A DNA stretch of 64,000 nt. Source: Bacteroidales bacterium. GTDB taxonomy: Bacteria; Bacteroidota; Bacteroidia; Bacteroidales; F082. Positions 35,833 to 44,025 of this stretch are shown in pieces. The stretch is taken from assembly GCA_023229245.1 (NCBI GenBank), contig JALNZU010000003.1, forward strand, positions 1 through 64,000, read 5' to 3'. The translations under genes were made by a program, and so were the position numbers. The notes below the pieces were generated by a model. The model was given only the letters and a program-made list of their open reading frames with translations, did not search any database and had not been told where the DNA came from. The first letter of the stretch is position 1. Each line of letters begins with the position of its first letter.

Positions 35833-38800
35833 ATGGAGAGCAAAACAAAATATAATATTCTAATAGTTGACGACAACCCTTTGCCAACCAAAGAGTGTTG
35901 TAGGGTGTTAATTGAGAAGTTCTGCGAGTTCTATGAAATTTCTGATTTTGATAAAAAGAATAAAATAGATGAGTTAGACCAATTATATGAAGGTGATTAC
36001 ACTGATCCAAATTTTAAGTTTATTGAGGGTAATGATCCCCGCCGTAAAGATCCCAAAACTTTTGATTTTGGAAGTAAGATCACATTAACCATATATAATT
36101 ACGACCCCAAAAAACAAATACAGAAAAATCAAGAAGCTATACTAAAAATTATAAATGATAAGCAAATAAATATTTTCTGGACTGATAAAGGCTATTTAGA
36201 TTTCGAAATCGATAATGGTAAAGTGTATGATTTACCAGATGATTTAAACTCCAATAAATCAGATGCAATTAAATTATATCATAATGAAAGCATCATTAGT
36301 GTATTAAAAACCAATAAAATTAGGCAAATTGCCATATATTTTTTCAATCCAGCCATAATGCACAGGAAAACTGACGAATTGAAAAAGTTTATTTGTGACA
36401 GATTGAATAATAGCTTATCAGTAGACAATGTATATGTATTGGAAACATCTCCAATTTTAAATCTGTATAATAGAGACGATTGGCTATCGTCTGGAAAAGA
36501 GGAAGATTGTTTTTTAGGAACGCTAAATGCTTATAAGTGTTACGGGACATTGTTAGGTAGTGTACTGTTTGACCTTTTTACACAACTTCCGGAACATAAA
36601 AAACAAGACCACCATAATTTTTTTGATTCTAATAGCAGAGATTTCCTTAGGCACTTTAAAACTATAAACAATCTATTATTTCCTACTGAGTTTAAGATTG
36701 GGTTAGTTTCGTTTTATGGTAAAATGTTTGGTATTGAGAGGTTTATTATTGATGCTCCATATAAAGAGTATTACGAGATATATGACAAACAGCTTGAGAC
36801 AGGAGATCCTCCAATAGGATCATTAATACAAATTGATGAAAATGTAGAGTTGAATGATAGTGAAAGATGGTTTTATATAAAGTATAAAAAAACGAATTGC
36901 AAAAAATTTATTTATAAATATGAGTTATCTGATAAATTAGAAACAAAAAAGAATTTAATAGGCGATTATCTCCCATTACTTCACACAGCAATTTTTTATG
37001 AGCCTGATTTTTATCCTGAAGGTGTATTTAAAACTCCAGATGTTTTTCTTTGTAATAATATGAGTTGTGAATACAGTATCGAAATTTTATATTTACTTAA
37101 GAAGGTAAATTATGGTGGTTTCGATGGGGTTACTCACCTTGCTGTATGGAGAAGATGCGATGGCATTTCACCCGCACTCAGTGAAAGAAAAACTATTAAA
37201 GATACAATTGAAAGTATTTGGGAAAAGCATTATCGACTAATAGAACCTGAATTAAAAGCAACTCTAGTAAGTGTTTTACAAGAAGAAACAAAAAAACAAG
37301 CTCTTTCTGTGGCTATCGCTGAAATTTTCGCGCGCAACTTTGCACATAATATAGGCAGTCATGTAGCTATAAGGGCTACAGACAAAATGGTAAAGCAAAG
37401 GGTTTTAGAACTTTATAATATGGATGAAGGGTTTTTAAAACAAGATTGTTTTATTCACTGGCTCGATTATATGGGCGAAAAGTTTGATTTGTTTGAAGTT
37501 GCTCGCAATGAATTTGTAGCAGATACAAATCTTTCTCCTAAAAATCTTATGTTTTACCGACATGTATTATTACCTTTTGTTGAGAATACGCTTATTATGG
37601 ATAATATTGCCCATAGTGAAGGTATAAATTATAAGATAGATAAGTGTTACAATAAGTTAAAGATAAAAACAATAATAAATGGTAATGAGGTCAAGGCCAA
37701 ATACTCACAACTTTTAAAGCACAATGACTCAAATGGCATTTGCTATTCCGATAATTTTCCTTATTTGGTAAAAACCATTACAGGAGTATCCTTAGAAGAT
37801 GCGTTCAAGCAAAGCAAATTAAAACAGGGAGAAGATCTTGAAATATGCTTAGGGAGTGAGCACACTATATACAGCATATTAGAAAACATGATTCGCAACA
37901 GTGCCAAGCATAATAAAGAAAGGCTGCAAGGCAAAGAGTTTTTGGAAATAACTGTAAACGTAAAAGACGAAGAAGATCCTGATTATTATACCATTCAGAT
38001 ATTTGATAATATTTCTGCAGTAACTGCAGATGCTCTACGAGAATTTCAGAAGAAAATAGACACTTCTTTGATAAACGAAAAAGGAGAGATAGAAAAAGCG
38101 AATCTTGGTATTGCGGATATTAAAATAAATGCTCATCTGTTGAAAACCGAATCGGATATTACTGATGAAAGCCTAAAAAAAGCCATTACACTGATATACC
38201 GACTTGAATATGAGGCAAACAACCCGATAACGAAAACTGTGCAAAATCAAGAAACAGAGGGAAACGAAAATATAAAAACAGGATTTTACGAACCATTAGA
38301 AGCAAAGGTTGTAAAAGAAACAAAATTTGAAACATATGATAATTCGAAAAGCTTAAACAAAGAGAAGCGAATCTACAATTTTGGTTATGAGTTTAAGTTG
38401 AGTAAACCTAAAAAAGTAATATGGATTGGAAAAAAAGAGAATAGTGATGAATACAGAAAAAAAGGAGTGGTTTTTGTAGAAAACCACAAAGATTTTAAGC
38501 CCGAAAAACTAATACAACAGGTAGAACCACTTGCCAATTATCAGTTTGCCATTTTAGAGTTGGAAGCTGTAAAAGATTTAACAAACAACAGCCCTAACTA
38601 CGATTGGGATGACTTTTTAATTAAACTACCGCATAGAGTTCTTCTTAACGCAACAGAAGATCAAATAAATGGTTGTGCAGCAATTAAAGAATTGGTTGAT
38701 GACGGCAGAATCCAATTAGTGGAGTTTACAAAAATACCCGATATAGATAATGACTGGGATTTTAAATTTTTGAAACAACTTTGGGAAGAGTGGCTGAAAG

Positions 38801-39774
38801 CAAAATGGGGGATATGTAGTAGTAAGAAAGCAAAATTAGTGGTATATTTTGAAGAAGAACAATTTGCAGAAAAATGGAATGATGCAAATATTGATGGTGG
38901 TCAAGTTTTTGATTTGATAGTGCTCACAAATACAAATCTAGGCAATGAAAAACTAAATAATGTTAGTAATACAGATGTATTTGTAATATACGACCATCAT
39001 GCAAAAGGTTGGATAGGTAGTTTAGTAGGTAATAAATACAATGGAATATTCCCTGGAAAATTACAACAGAACAACCTACAATTTTGTCCAGACTTTATAA
39101 ACAAAGATGCTTATTTTCAGTTTGATAAGAGTAGTGATGACTATGTTAAATTTGCATTCCCAGATACAGGGAATAATCAATTTCTATTTGTATATGAAGC
39201 TATTGAGGCTGGTTTGATGAAAATAGTGATTGTTGATGAAAGAATTACAGAAATGCTTAGTAATTATGACAGCGATGACAACATAAAAGGTAAAATTACA
39301 AAGGATTTTGAGTTTAATGCCTCATCAAATCAGAATTATACCGACTTAGCCAATAACGGAAATGTATTTATTGTTACTGAATTTGCTAACGAAGAAATTG
39401 TTAAAAAAGAAGAATATAAAAACTTGAGCATTATTCTAAGTGATAAGGACTTTAACTGTAGATTTCCAAATGGAGTAATAATCAAAGAAAATAACACAGA
39501 GATTAAAGGCGAAATAGAATGTCAAAAGGTGAATTTTGATAGCTTGATAATCCACCGAACTTATTTGGCTAAGCTTTTCGATAATAATAAAAATTTAAGT
39601 AAAAAAGAATTAATGAACTTAATTTACAAAACTTTTAAATCTGTAGTGGTTATATCGGGAGGGGGGTATCCGCATTCATTTGAACCACTCAAGGTAAAGT
39701 TTAAGCCCTATTCACAACTAAAAAAACATTTCATAAAATATCCGAGCAAAGTTTCACTAACTAAAATTATATAA
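35833..39774 (+). CDS. Giant histidine-kinase-like (GHKL) protein with N-terminal receiver-like segment
   Basis: Cytoplasmic protein of 1313 aa without membrane segments. The N-terminus starts like a receiver (YNILIVDDNPLPTKECC, D12-D13), but a clear phospho-acceptor strand is not evident; an INIFWTDKGYLD segment near residue 110 may stand in for it. In the middle, an H-box-like helix ARNFAHNIGSHV puts His at residue 505. A GHKL-type ATPase follows: N-box ENMIRNSAKHN (N685 and N689), a degenerate G1 box (IFDNISA instead of DxGxG) and G2-like ANLGIADIK. The last ~430 residues resemble no family I know. It is the only kinase-like protein of the cluster, so it may supply phosphate to the receivers, unless the altered G1 box makes it a pseudo-kinase. 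Confidence 0.7.
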   Translation: MESKTKYNILIVDDNPLPTKECCRVLIEKFCEFYEISDFDKKNKIDELDQLYEGDYTDPNFKFIEGNDPRRKDPKTFDFGSKITLTIYNYDPKKQIQKNQEAILKIINDKQINIFWTDKGYLDFEIDNGKVYDLPDDLNSNKSDAIKLYHNESIISVLKTNKIRQIAIYFFNPAIMHRKTDELKKFICDRLNNSLSVDNVYVLETSPILNLYNRDDWLSSGKEEDCFLGTLNAYKCYGTLLGSVLFDLFTQLPEHKKQDHHNFFDSNSRDFLRHFKTINNLLFPTEFKIGLVSFYGKMFGIERFIIDAPYKEYYEIYDKQLETGDPPIGSLIQIDENVELNDSERWFYIKYKKTNCKKFIYKYELSDKLETKKNLIGDYLPLLHTAIFYEPDFYPEGVFKTPDVFLCNNMSCEYSIEILYLLKKVNYGGFDGVTHLAVWRRCDGISPALSERKTIKDTIESIWEKHYRLIEPELKATLVSVLQEETKKQALSVAIAEIFARNFAHNIGSHVAIRATDKMVKQRVLELYNMDEGFLKQDCFIHWLDYMGEKFDLFEVARNEFVADTNLSPKNLMFYRHVLLPFVENTLIMDNIAHSEGINYKIDKCYNKLKIKTIINGNEVKAKYSQLLKHNDSNGICYSDNFPYLVKTITGVSLEDAFKQSKLKQGEDLEICLGSEHTIYSILENMIRNSAKHNKERLQGKEFLEITVNVKDEEDPDYYTIQIFDNISAVTADALREFQKKIDTSLINEKGEIEKANLGIADIKINAHLLKTESDITDESLKKAITLIYRLEYEANNPITKTVQNQETEGNENIKTGFYEPLEAKVVKETKFETYDNSKSLNKEKRIYNFGYEFKLSKPKKVIWIGKKENSDEYRKKGVVFVENHKDFKPEKLIQQVEPLANYQFAILELEAVKDLTNNSPNYDWDDFLIKLPHRVLLNATEDQINGCAAIKELVDDGRIQLVEFTKIPDIDNDWDFKFLKQLWEEWLKAKWGICSSKKAKLVVYFEEEQFAEKWNDANIDGGQVFDLIVLTNTNLGNEKLNNVSNTDVFVIYDHHAKGWIGSLVGNKYNGIFPGKLQQNNLQFCPDFINKDAYFQFDKSSDDYVKFAFPDTGNNQFLFVYEAIEAGLMKIVIVDERITEMLSNYDSDDNIKGKITKDFEFNASSNQNYTDLANNGNVFIVTEFANEEIVKKEEYKNLSIILSDKDFNCRFPNGVIIKENNTEIKGEIECQKVNFDSLIIHRTYLAKLFDNNKNLSKKELMNLIYKTFKSVVVISGGGYPHSFEPLKVKFKPYSQLKKHFIKYPSKVSLTKII

Positions 39775-39775
39775 A

Positions 39776-40399
39776 ATGGCTAAAAACATTATTATTGTAA
39801 CAAACAAAAAAGAGTCTGAGTTTGACAAATTTCTAAGCAGTGGAGTGAGGTCAATAGAAATTGGAAATGCTCTAAAAATTGAACTTAAAAATAGCAATGG
39901 ATGTAGTATTGTCGTGTATGTATGTACAGGACTTAGTGTTCCTGTTATAGAAATCAATACTGATATTAAAACTATCGGTAATGGCAAAATTATTCTATGG
40001 CATGGAATTGACTTAGGTTTGCCAAACTCATTTGATGTTGGTACACATGGAATACAACCTAGCAATCGATCCCTAGAAAGAAAAGCATATGAGGATCTAT
40101 TAACAGCTTGGGAAGATACAACTAAATCTGATAAAGATAAGTGGGATGTTTTTGAAGAAGTTTGGGAATACTTCTCAAAAAAAAATGATAAAAACGTTGT
40201 TTTAAATGATAAACTCAACTTCCTCCACCAGTGTTTAACTCCTGAAGGGGCGGCAAATGCTACATTAGATCCGAATTGGAGAGTTGAAGATAAGTTTAAT
40301 AAATTAAAACAAGAAAAAGGCAGTCCCTTTGGTAAAAACTATATAGGAGCTCTCACTGCCTTGCGAGATACCTTACTTAATGAAGTAGGGATAAATTAG
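39776..40399 (+). CDS. Unknown protein, 207 aa
   Basis: I do not recognise this protein. It has 207 aa, no signal peptide and no membrane segment. It begins KNIIIVTNKKESEFDKF, an alternating hydrophobic strand followed by a helix. A second strand pair reads CSIVVYVCTGLSVPVIEIN, then IILWHGIDLGLP. The second half is helical and charged. The alpha/beta start could be another degenerate receiver or a Rossmann-like fold, but no diagnostic residue supports that. It starts 1 bp after the kinase-like gene and shares its orientation and AT-rich composition, so it belongs to the same operon. Confidence 0.7.
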   Translation: MAKNIIIVTNKKESEFDKFLSSGVRSIEIGNALKIELKNSNGCSIVVYVCTGLSVPVIEINTDIKTIGNGKIILWHGIDLGLPNSFDVGTHGIQPSNRSLERKAYEDLLTAWEDTTKSDKDKWDVFEEVWEYFSKKNDKNVVLNDKLNFLHQCLTPEGAANATLDPNWRVEDKFNKLKQEKGSPFGKNYIGALTALRDTLLNEVGIN

Positions 40400-40442
40400 G
40401 AAAACTGAATTAAACTTATTTTACACATACAATCTTTTGCTT

Positions 40443-40790
40443 ATGAAAACATTTGTATTAATGCGTCAAGAAAGTTATGCTGATATTGTTGCAAAAACAG
40501 TTTGTGGTGTTGTCAGAAAAACTGAATCAGAACTTTTGGGAATAATTCCACAAGAGGGTGATTGTTTTATTATTGACGCGCATTACAAAGGCACATATGC
40601 CGATTTAGAAGGATTGAAAGTTGTTGGTAAGCTGGTTGATTTTATAACAGATTGTTCGGTTCAAATAAAGCTTTTCAGCTGGTTTTCTGAAAATTACTTA
40701 CAAAAACATTATAACTTGCCATTTAATCAGTTAAAACACAAAGTTACCTTCAAGCAATTTCCTTATGAAAACCTCAAAAAATATAACTAA
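40443..40790 (+). CDS. Small stand-alone receiver-like protein, unknown function
   Basis: Protein of 115 aa from the ATG at 40443 (a TTG two codons upstream is possible). Its order of segments resembles the degenerate receiver-like N-terminal domain of the proteins at 43276 and 46752: a DCFIIDAHYKG strand where a receiver has its phospho-Asp, a helix (DLEGLKVVGKLVDF), a strand with FSWFSE, and the ending FKQFPYENLKK that parallels IHLPFAIDEIKQ and LRLPFNLNEIQL. It may be a single-domain partner or adaptor in the cluster. The last 26 bp overlap the decarboxylase start, so the two are translationally coupled. Confidence 0.65.
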   Translation: MKTFVLMRQESYADIVAKTVCGVVRKTESELLGIIPQEGDCFIIDAHYKGTYADLEGLKVVGKLVDFITDCSVQIKLFSWFSENYLQKHYNLPFNQLKHKVTFKQFPYENLKKYN

Positions 40791-43260
40791 AAAAGCGAAC
40801 AGCCTGCAAAATAAAGTCACCAAAGAAAAGGCTCTTTTTTTAGGGCCTAAGGCTGAGAACCAGGAACTTTACGAATCGTTGATAGTTGAAGTGATACGAG
40901 ATGCATGTTTTCTCCGGAAGAATTTTCATCCCGAAGACAAAGCACTGATACTCGAAAGTGATAAGTTAGATCCTGTTTATCAGGAAACAGCTGCAAATAT
41001 GAAGGAGCACCTGTATTCAATTTTGGCCGAATTAAAGAAAAGTGTCCCTTGGTACCATCCGCGTTATATCGGTCATATGTTTGGCGATTTGATGCTACCT
41101 TCGATAATCGGTTATTTCAGCACAATGCTATATAATCCGAACAATGTGGTGGGTGAAGTTTCTACCGCAACTACCCGAATGGAACTTGAATTTATTGATT
41201 CGTTATGCAAAATGGTCGGATACGGTCCTTGTACTATGTCCGGAAAAAACGCATGGGGACATTTATGTTCCGGTGGAACAGTTGCTAATATTGAAGCTCT
41301 TTGGGTTGCAAGAAACCTGAAATATTATCCGTTATCGGTGAAACTGGCTTCTGAAAGTGGAAGCCCAAAGGCCTTTTTGTTAAGGGATATTTCTTTTGAT
41401 TACTTTCAACAAGATATTAAGAACCTTACATACAACCAATTATTCAATTTGCGGACTTCAGATATTTTGAACTTAGACGATCATATTACATTAAGATGTA
41501 AACAGGAAGGTTTTGACATTGATGAAATCGAACAGCTTATTAGAAATTATTCTGTAGAAAAAATTGGGGTACATGCCATCCATAAAATAACAGAAGTTTC
41601 GCTACCAGTAGTGTATATTTCGAAATCATCACATTATTCGTGGAAAAAAGCCATGGATATCCTGGGAGTCGGGCAGCGTCAACTTATTGAGGTTGACATG
41701 GACAATGGCTATCGAATGAGTTTTGATGATTTTAAAACTAAAGTAACAGATGCGCCTATCCTCGCTGTAGTAGGCATATTGGGTTCGACTAAACAGGGGA
41801 GTCTAGACCCTATTGATGAATTGGTGAAGTATAGGAATGAATTGGAAAATAGAGAGAAGCGATCTTTCTATTTACATATTGATGGCGCTTATGGAGGTTA
41901 TTTATGCAGTTTATTCAAAAAAAATGAAGAAGAGTTTTTCACATCAATAGATGCTCTTCACTATCTGTTAGGGGAAAAAAGCTTTTTTCAAGTTGATGGG
42001 AATGAAGAATCAACGATTAATATAAATTGGTGTAATAAAATTTTATCTGTGAAAAACGCTGATTCAATAACAATTGATCCGCATAAGATGGGATATATCC
42101 CATATCCTGCTGGTGCCATTTTATTTAAAGATACACGGGCCAAAAGTTTTATATCTTATACCCCATCCTATTTGAATAAACCTTCAGATGAAAGCAATCT
42201 TGAACTTGCTTTTTTGGGACAATGGACTGTTGAAGGCAGTCGTCCAGGAGCAGTTGCAACATCCTGTTACTTAACCAATAAGGTAATGCCGTTAAATAAA
42301 GATGCCCATGGTTTGTTAATAAAGAACTCTATTTTGGCTGCAAACAACTTCTGGGAAACAATAATGGATTTCAATAGCAATTCTGAGTTGAATCATGGCT
42401 TTAAGGTAGTTCCAACTTATGTTCCGGAGTTCAATATTGTCTCTTACGTGCTTTGCTCCCCAGATAAAATTAAACAAACCAAATACTTGAATATTCTGAC
42501 TCACAAACTGTTTGAGAAATTTTCTATCAGTAAAGGAACCATTATCCCTGCACAGAATTTTATAGTTGCCAAAGAGGATTTTGGTTATGACGATATTCCA
42601 AAAGGCACACTGCTTGAAAAATGCGGGATTGATGAAAATGACCCTGGAAACAAGAAAGAGAATATTTTTATTCTTTCTAGCGTGTTTATGAACCCATTAA
42701 GTTGTTATCTTGAAGAGAATTTTTACATGATGTTTTTTAAGGAAATGGTATATCATGCCCAGAATATCATGCCGGAAGTACTACTGGAGATTTTAAAGGA
42801 TAAAGAAGGGGGAAGGGTTAACGTCTTATGGGTTGAAGACGATGATTTATTTCTGAACATGAAAAAAGATTTACAGCATGATATTGATTTTGGCCGCTTT
42901 CTGAATATTGATTTCAAGGATAATTTTCAAGATGCAAACAAGGCAATAGAAAACAACGAATATGATGTGTATCTCTTTGACTTGAACATTAGTAATAAGA
43001 ATCATAAAACGTATAAACCAAAAGATATTCAGTTGGTTGAAAAATTAATTAACAAAATTCCGAATGAGACAAAAAACCGGATATTGTTTTATTCACAGTA
43101 CTTTAGTGATGAATTTACCAATTTTCAAGCTAAAGAAGAATTGAAATCAAAAGGGTTTTCTGAAGACCGGTTTATTGCAAAAACAATTGATAACGATCAG
43201 GGATTTTACATTGATATTAAATCAATTATAGATGGATTCTTCAGGATTCTAAACAAATAA
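40765..43260 (+). CDS. PLP-dependent group II decarboxylase fused to a receiver domain
   Basis: Protein of 831 aa. Residues ~60-660 are a group II amino-acid decarboxylase of the glutamate/tyrosine/aromatic family: HLCSGGTVANIEALW (phosphate loop), SKSSHYSWKKAMDILGVG (His stacking on PLP), HIDGAYGGYL (Asp to the pyridine nitrogen) and the Schiff-base Lys441 in IDPHKMGYIPYPAG. The active site looks intact; the amino-acid substrate cannot be told. Residues ~685-825 are a receiver: VLWVEDDD (D692/D693), phospho-acceptor Asp739 in VYLFDLN, and a C-terminal Lys in FIAKTID. I know of no described enzyme with this fusion. It implies that a metabolic reaction is controlled by phosphorylation within this operon. 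Confidence 0.88.
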   Translation: MKTSKNITKKANSLQNKVTKEKALFLGPKAENQELYESLIVEVIRDACFLRKNFHPEDKALILESDKLDPVYQETAANMKEHLYSILAELKKSVPWYHPRYIGHMFGDLMLPSIIGYFSTMLYNPNNVVGEVSTATTRMELEFIDSLCKMVGYGPCTMSGKNAWGHLCSGGTVANIEALWVARNLKYYPLSVKLASESGSPKAFLLRDISFDYFQQDIKNLTYNQLFNLRTSDILNLDDHITLRCKQEGFDIDEIEQLIRNYSVEKIGVHAIHKITEVSLPVVYISKSSHYSWKKAMDILGVGQRQLIEVDMDNGYRMSFDDFKTKVTDAPILAVVGILGSTKQGSLDPIDELVKYRNELENREKRSFYLHIDGAYGGYLCSLFKKNEEEFFTSIDALHYLLGEKSFFQVDGNEESTININWCNKILSVKNADSITIDPHKMGYIPYPAGAILFKDTRAKSFISYTPSYLNKPSDESNLELAFLGQWTVEGSRPGAVATSCYLTNKVMPLNKDAHGLLIKNSILAANNFWETIMDFNSNSELNHGFKVVPTYVPEFNIVSYVLCSPDKIKQTKYLNILTHKLFEKFSISKGTIIPAQNFIVAKEDFGYDDIPKGTLLEKCGIDENDPGNKKENIFILSSVFMNPLSCYLEENFYMMFFKEMVYHAQNIMPEVLLEILKDKEGGRVNVLWVEDDDLFLNMKKDLQHDIDFGRFLNIDFKDNFQDANKAIENNEYDVYLFDLNISNKNHKTYKPKDIQLVEKLINKIPNETKNRILFYSQYFSDEFTNFQAKEELKSKGFSEDRFIAKTIDNDQGFYIDIKSIIDGFFRILNK

Positions 43261-43275
43261 AGATACAAATTGGAG

Positions 43276-44025
43276 ATGTTAACTTTTCATTGCCATCCTA
43301 TTGTTGAGAAAATGCTTTCTGAGATCGCAGAACTTTTGTCACCTTATCCTAGCAAGAGAGATATACACTTTATTACAACTTATTTTCCTCAACTGAATAG
43401 TATGCCGCTTGGTGGACTTAAAGAAGCTGTCTATCATCGCCTCGTATCTCACAATGATTATATAGTTTTACTGTCTTTTCATGATGTTGAGTCGATTAGA
43501 AGGCATGATACATATAAAATACTTGATTTAAACGGAACTTATTTTTTGCGATTACCTTTCAACCTTAACGAGATACAACTGATATATAATAAGTGTTCTG
43601 TACCATTGGGGAAAACTGAACCTGAATGGCAATTTTTTGCTACTGAGACTTGCAAATCAATGCTAAAAGAGGAAATCAGTAAGTTAAAGCACAGTGGCAA
43701 ACTAGCAATTGGGAATACTATCATATATCCTTTAAGAGCTGCCTGCATAGCACATGAACATAATACTTCCGCTTATCATATTTTGATAAACGAACTGCTA
43801 CAAAAGTTAAAACTATTTTTAATAAAGGAAGAATTGAGCAATCTTCTATTGTTAGCAGATGTAGCCAAGGCTTTGGATGATGTTTTTCTGAATAAAGTGA
43901 CTGCTTCCATTTCTATTTTACAGGATATTGCAGGTGATAGTGGAAAAAGAGAAATATCAATTCCTGAACTAATCAAAAAAACAAATAATTTTATTCGTAT
44001 CTTTGACCATTTATTCGTTACATAA
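43276..44025 (+). CDS. Degenerate receiver-like protein with helical C-terminus
   Basis: Protein of 249 aa from the ATG at 43276 (TTG at 43270 also possible). No known family was recognised. The first ~110 residues follow a receiver-like strand/helix order but lack the acidic pair and phospho-Asp: HFITTYFPQL in place of the phospho-strand, DYIVLLSFHDVESI in place of the Thr strand, and TYFLRLPFNLNEIQL at the end. The same FxxLPFxxxEI ending recurs in the protein at 46752. The C-terminal half is all helical with leucine-rich segments (LLQKLKLFLIKEELSNLLLL), perhaps for dimerisation. Its stop overlaps the next start by 1 bp. Confidence 0.65.
   Translation: MLTFHCHPIVEKMLSEIAELLSPYPSKRDIHFITTYFPQLNSMPLGGLKEAVYHRLVSHNDYIVLLSFHDVESIRRHDTYKILDLNGTYFLRLPFNLNEIQLIYNKCSVPLGKTEPEWQFFATETCKSMLKEEISKLKHSGKLAIGNTIIYPLRAACIAHEHNTSAYHILINELLQKLKLFLIKEELSNLLLLADVAKALDDVFLNKVTASISILQDIAGDSGKREISIPELIKKTNNFIRIFDHLFVT

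Noticed and set aside
35833..39774. DHH-type phosphoesterase, from a DHH triplet in the C-terminal part (IYDHHAKGW)
   Set aside because: A DHH triplet alone, without the other acidic motifs of that family in order, is not enough.
39776..40790. Toxin-antitoxin pair formed by the 207-aa and 115-aa genes
   Set aside because: Neither protein shows a toxin or antitoxin motif, and the small one resembles the receiver-like domains of its neighbours.
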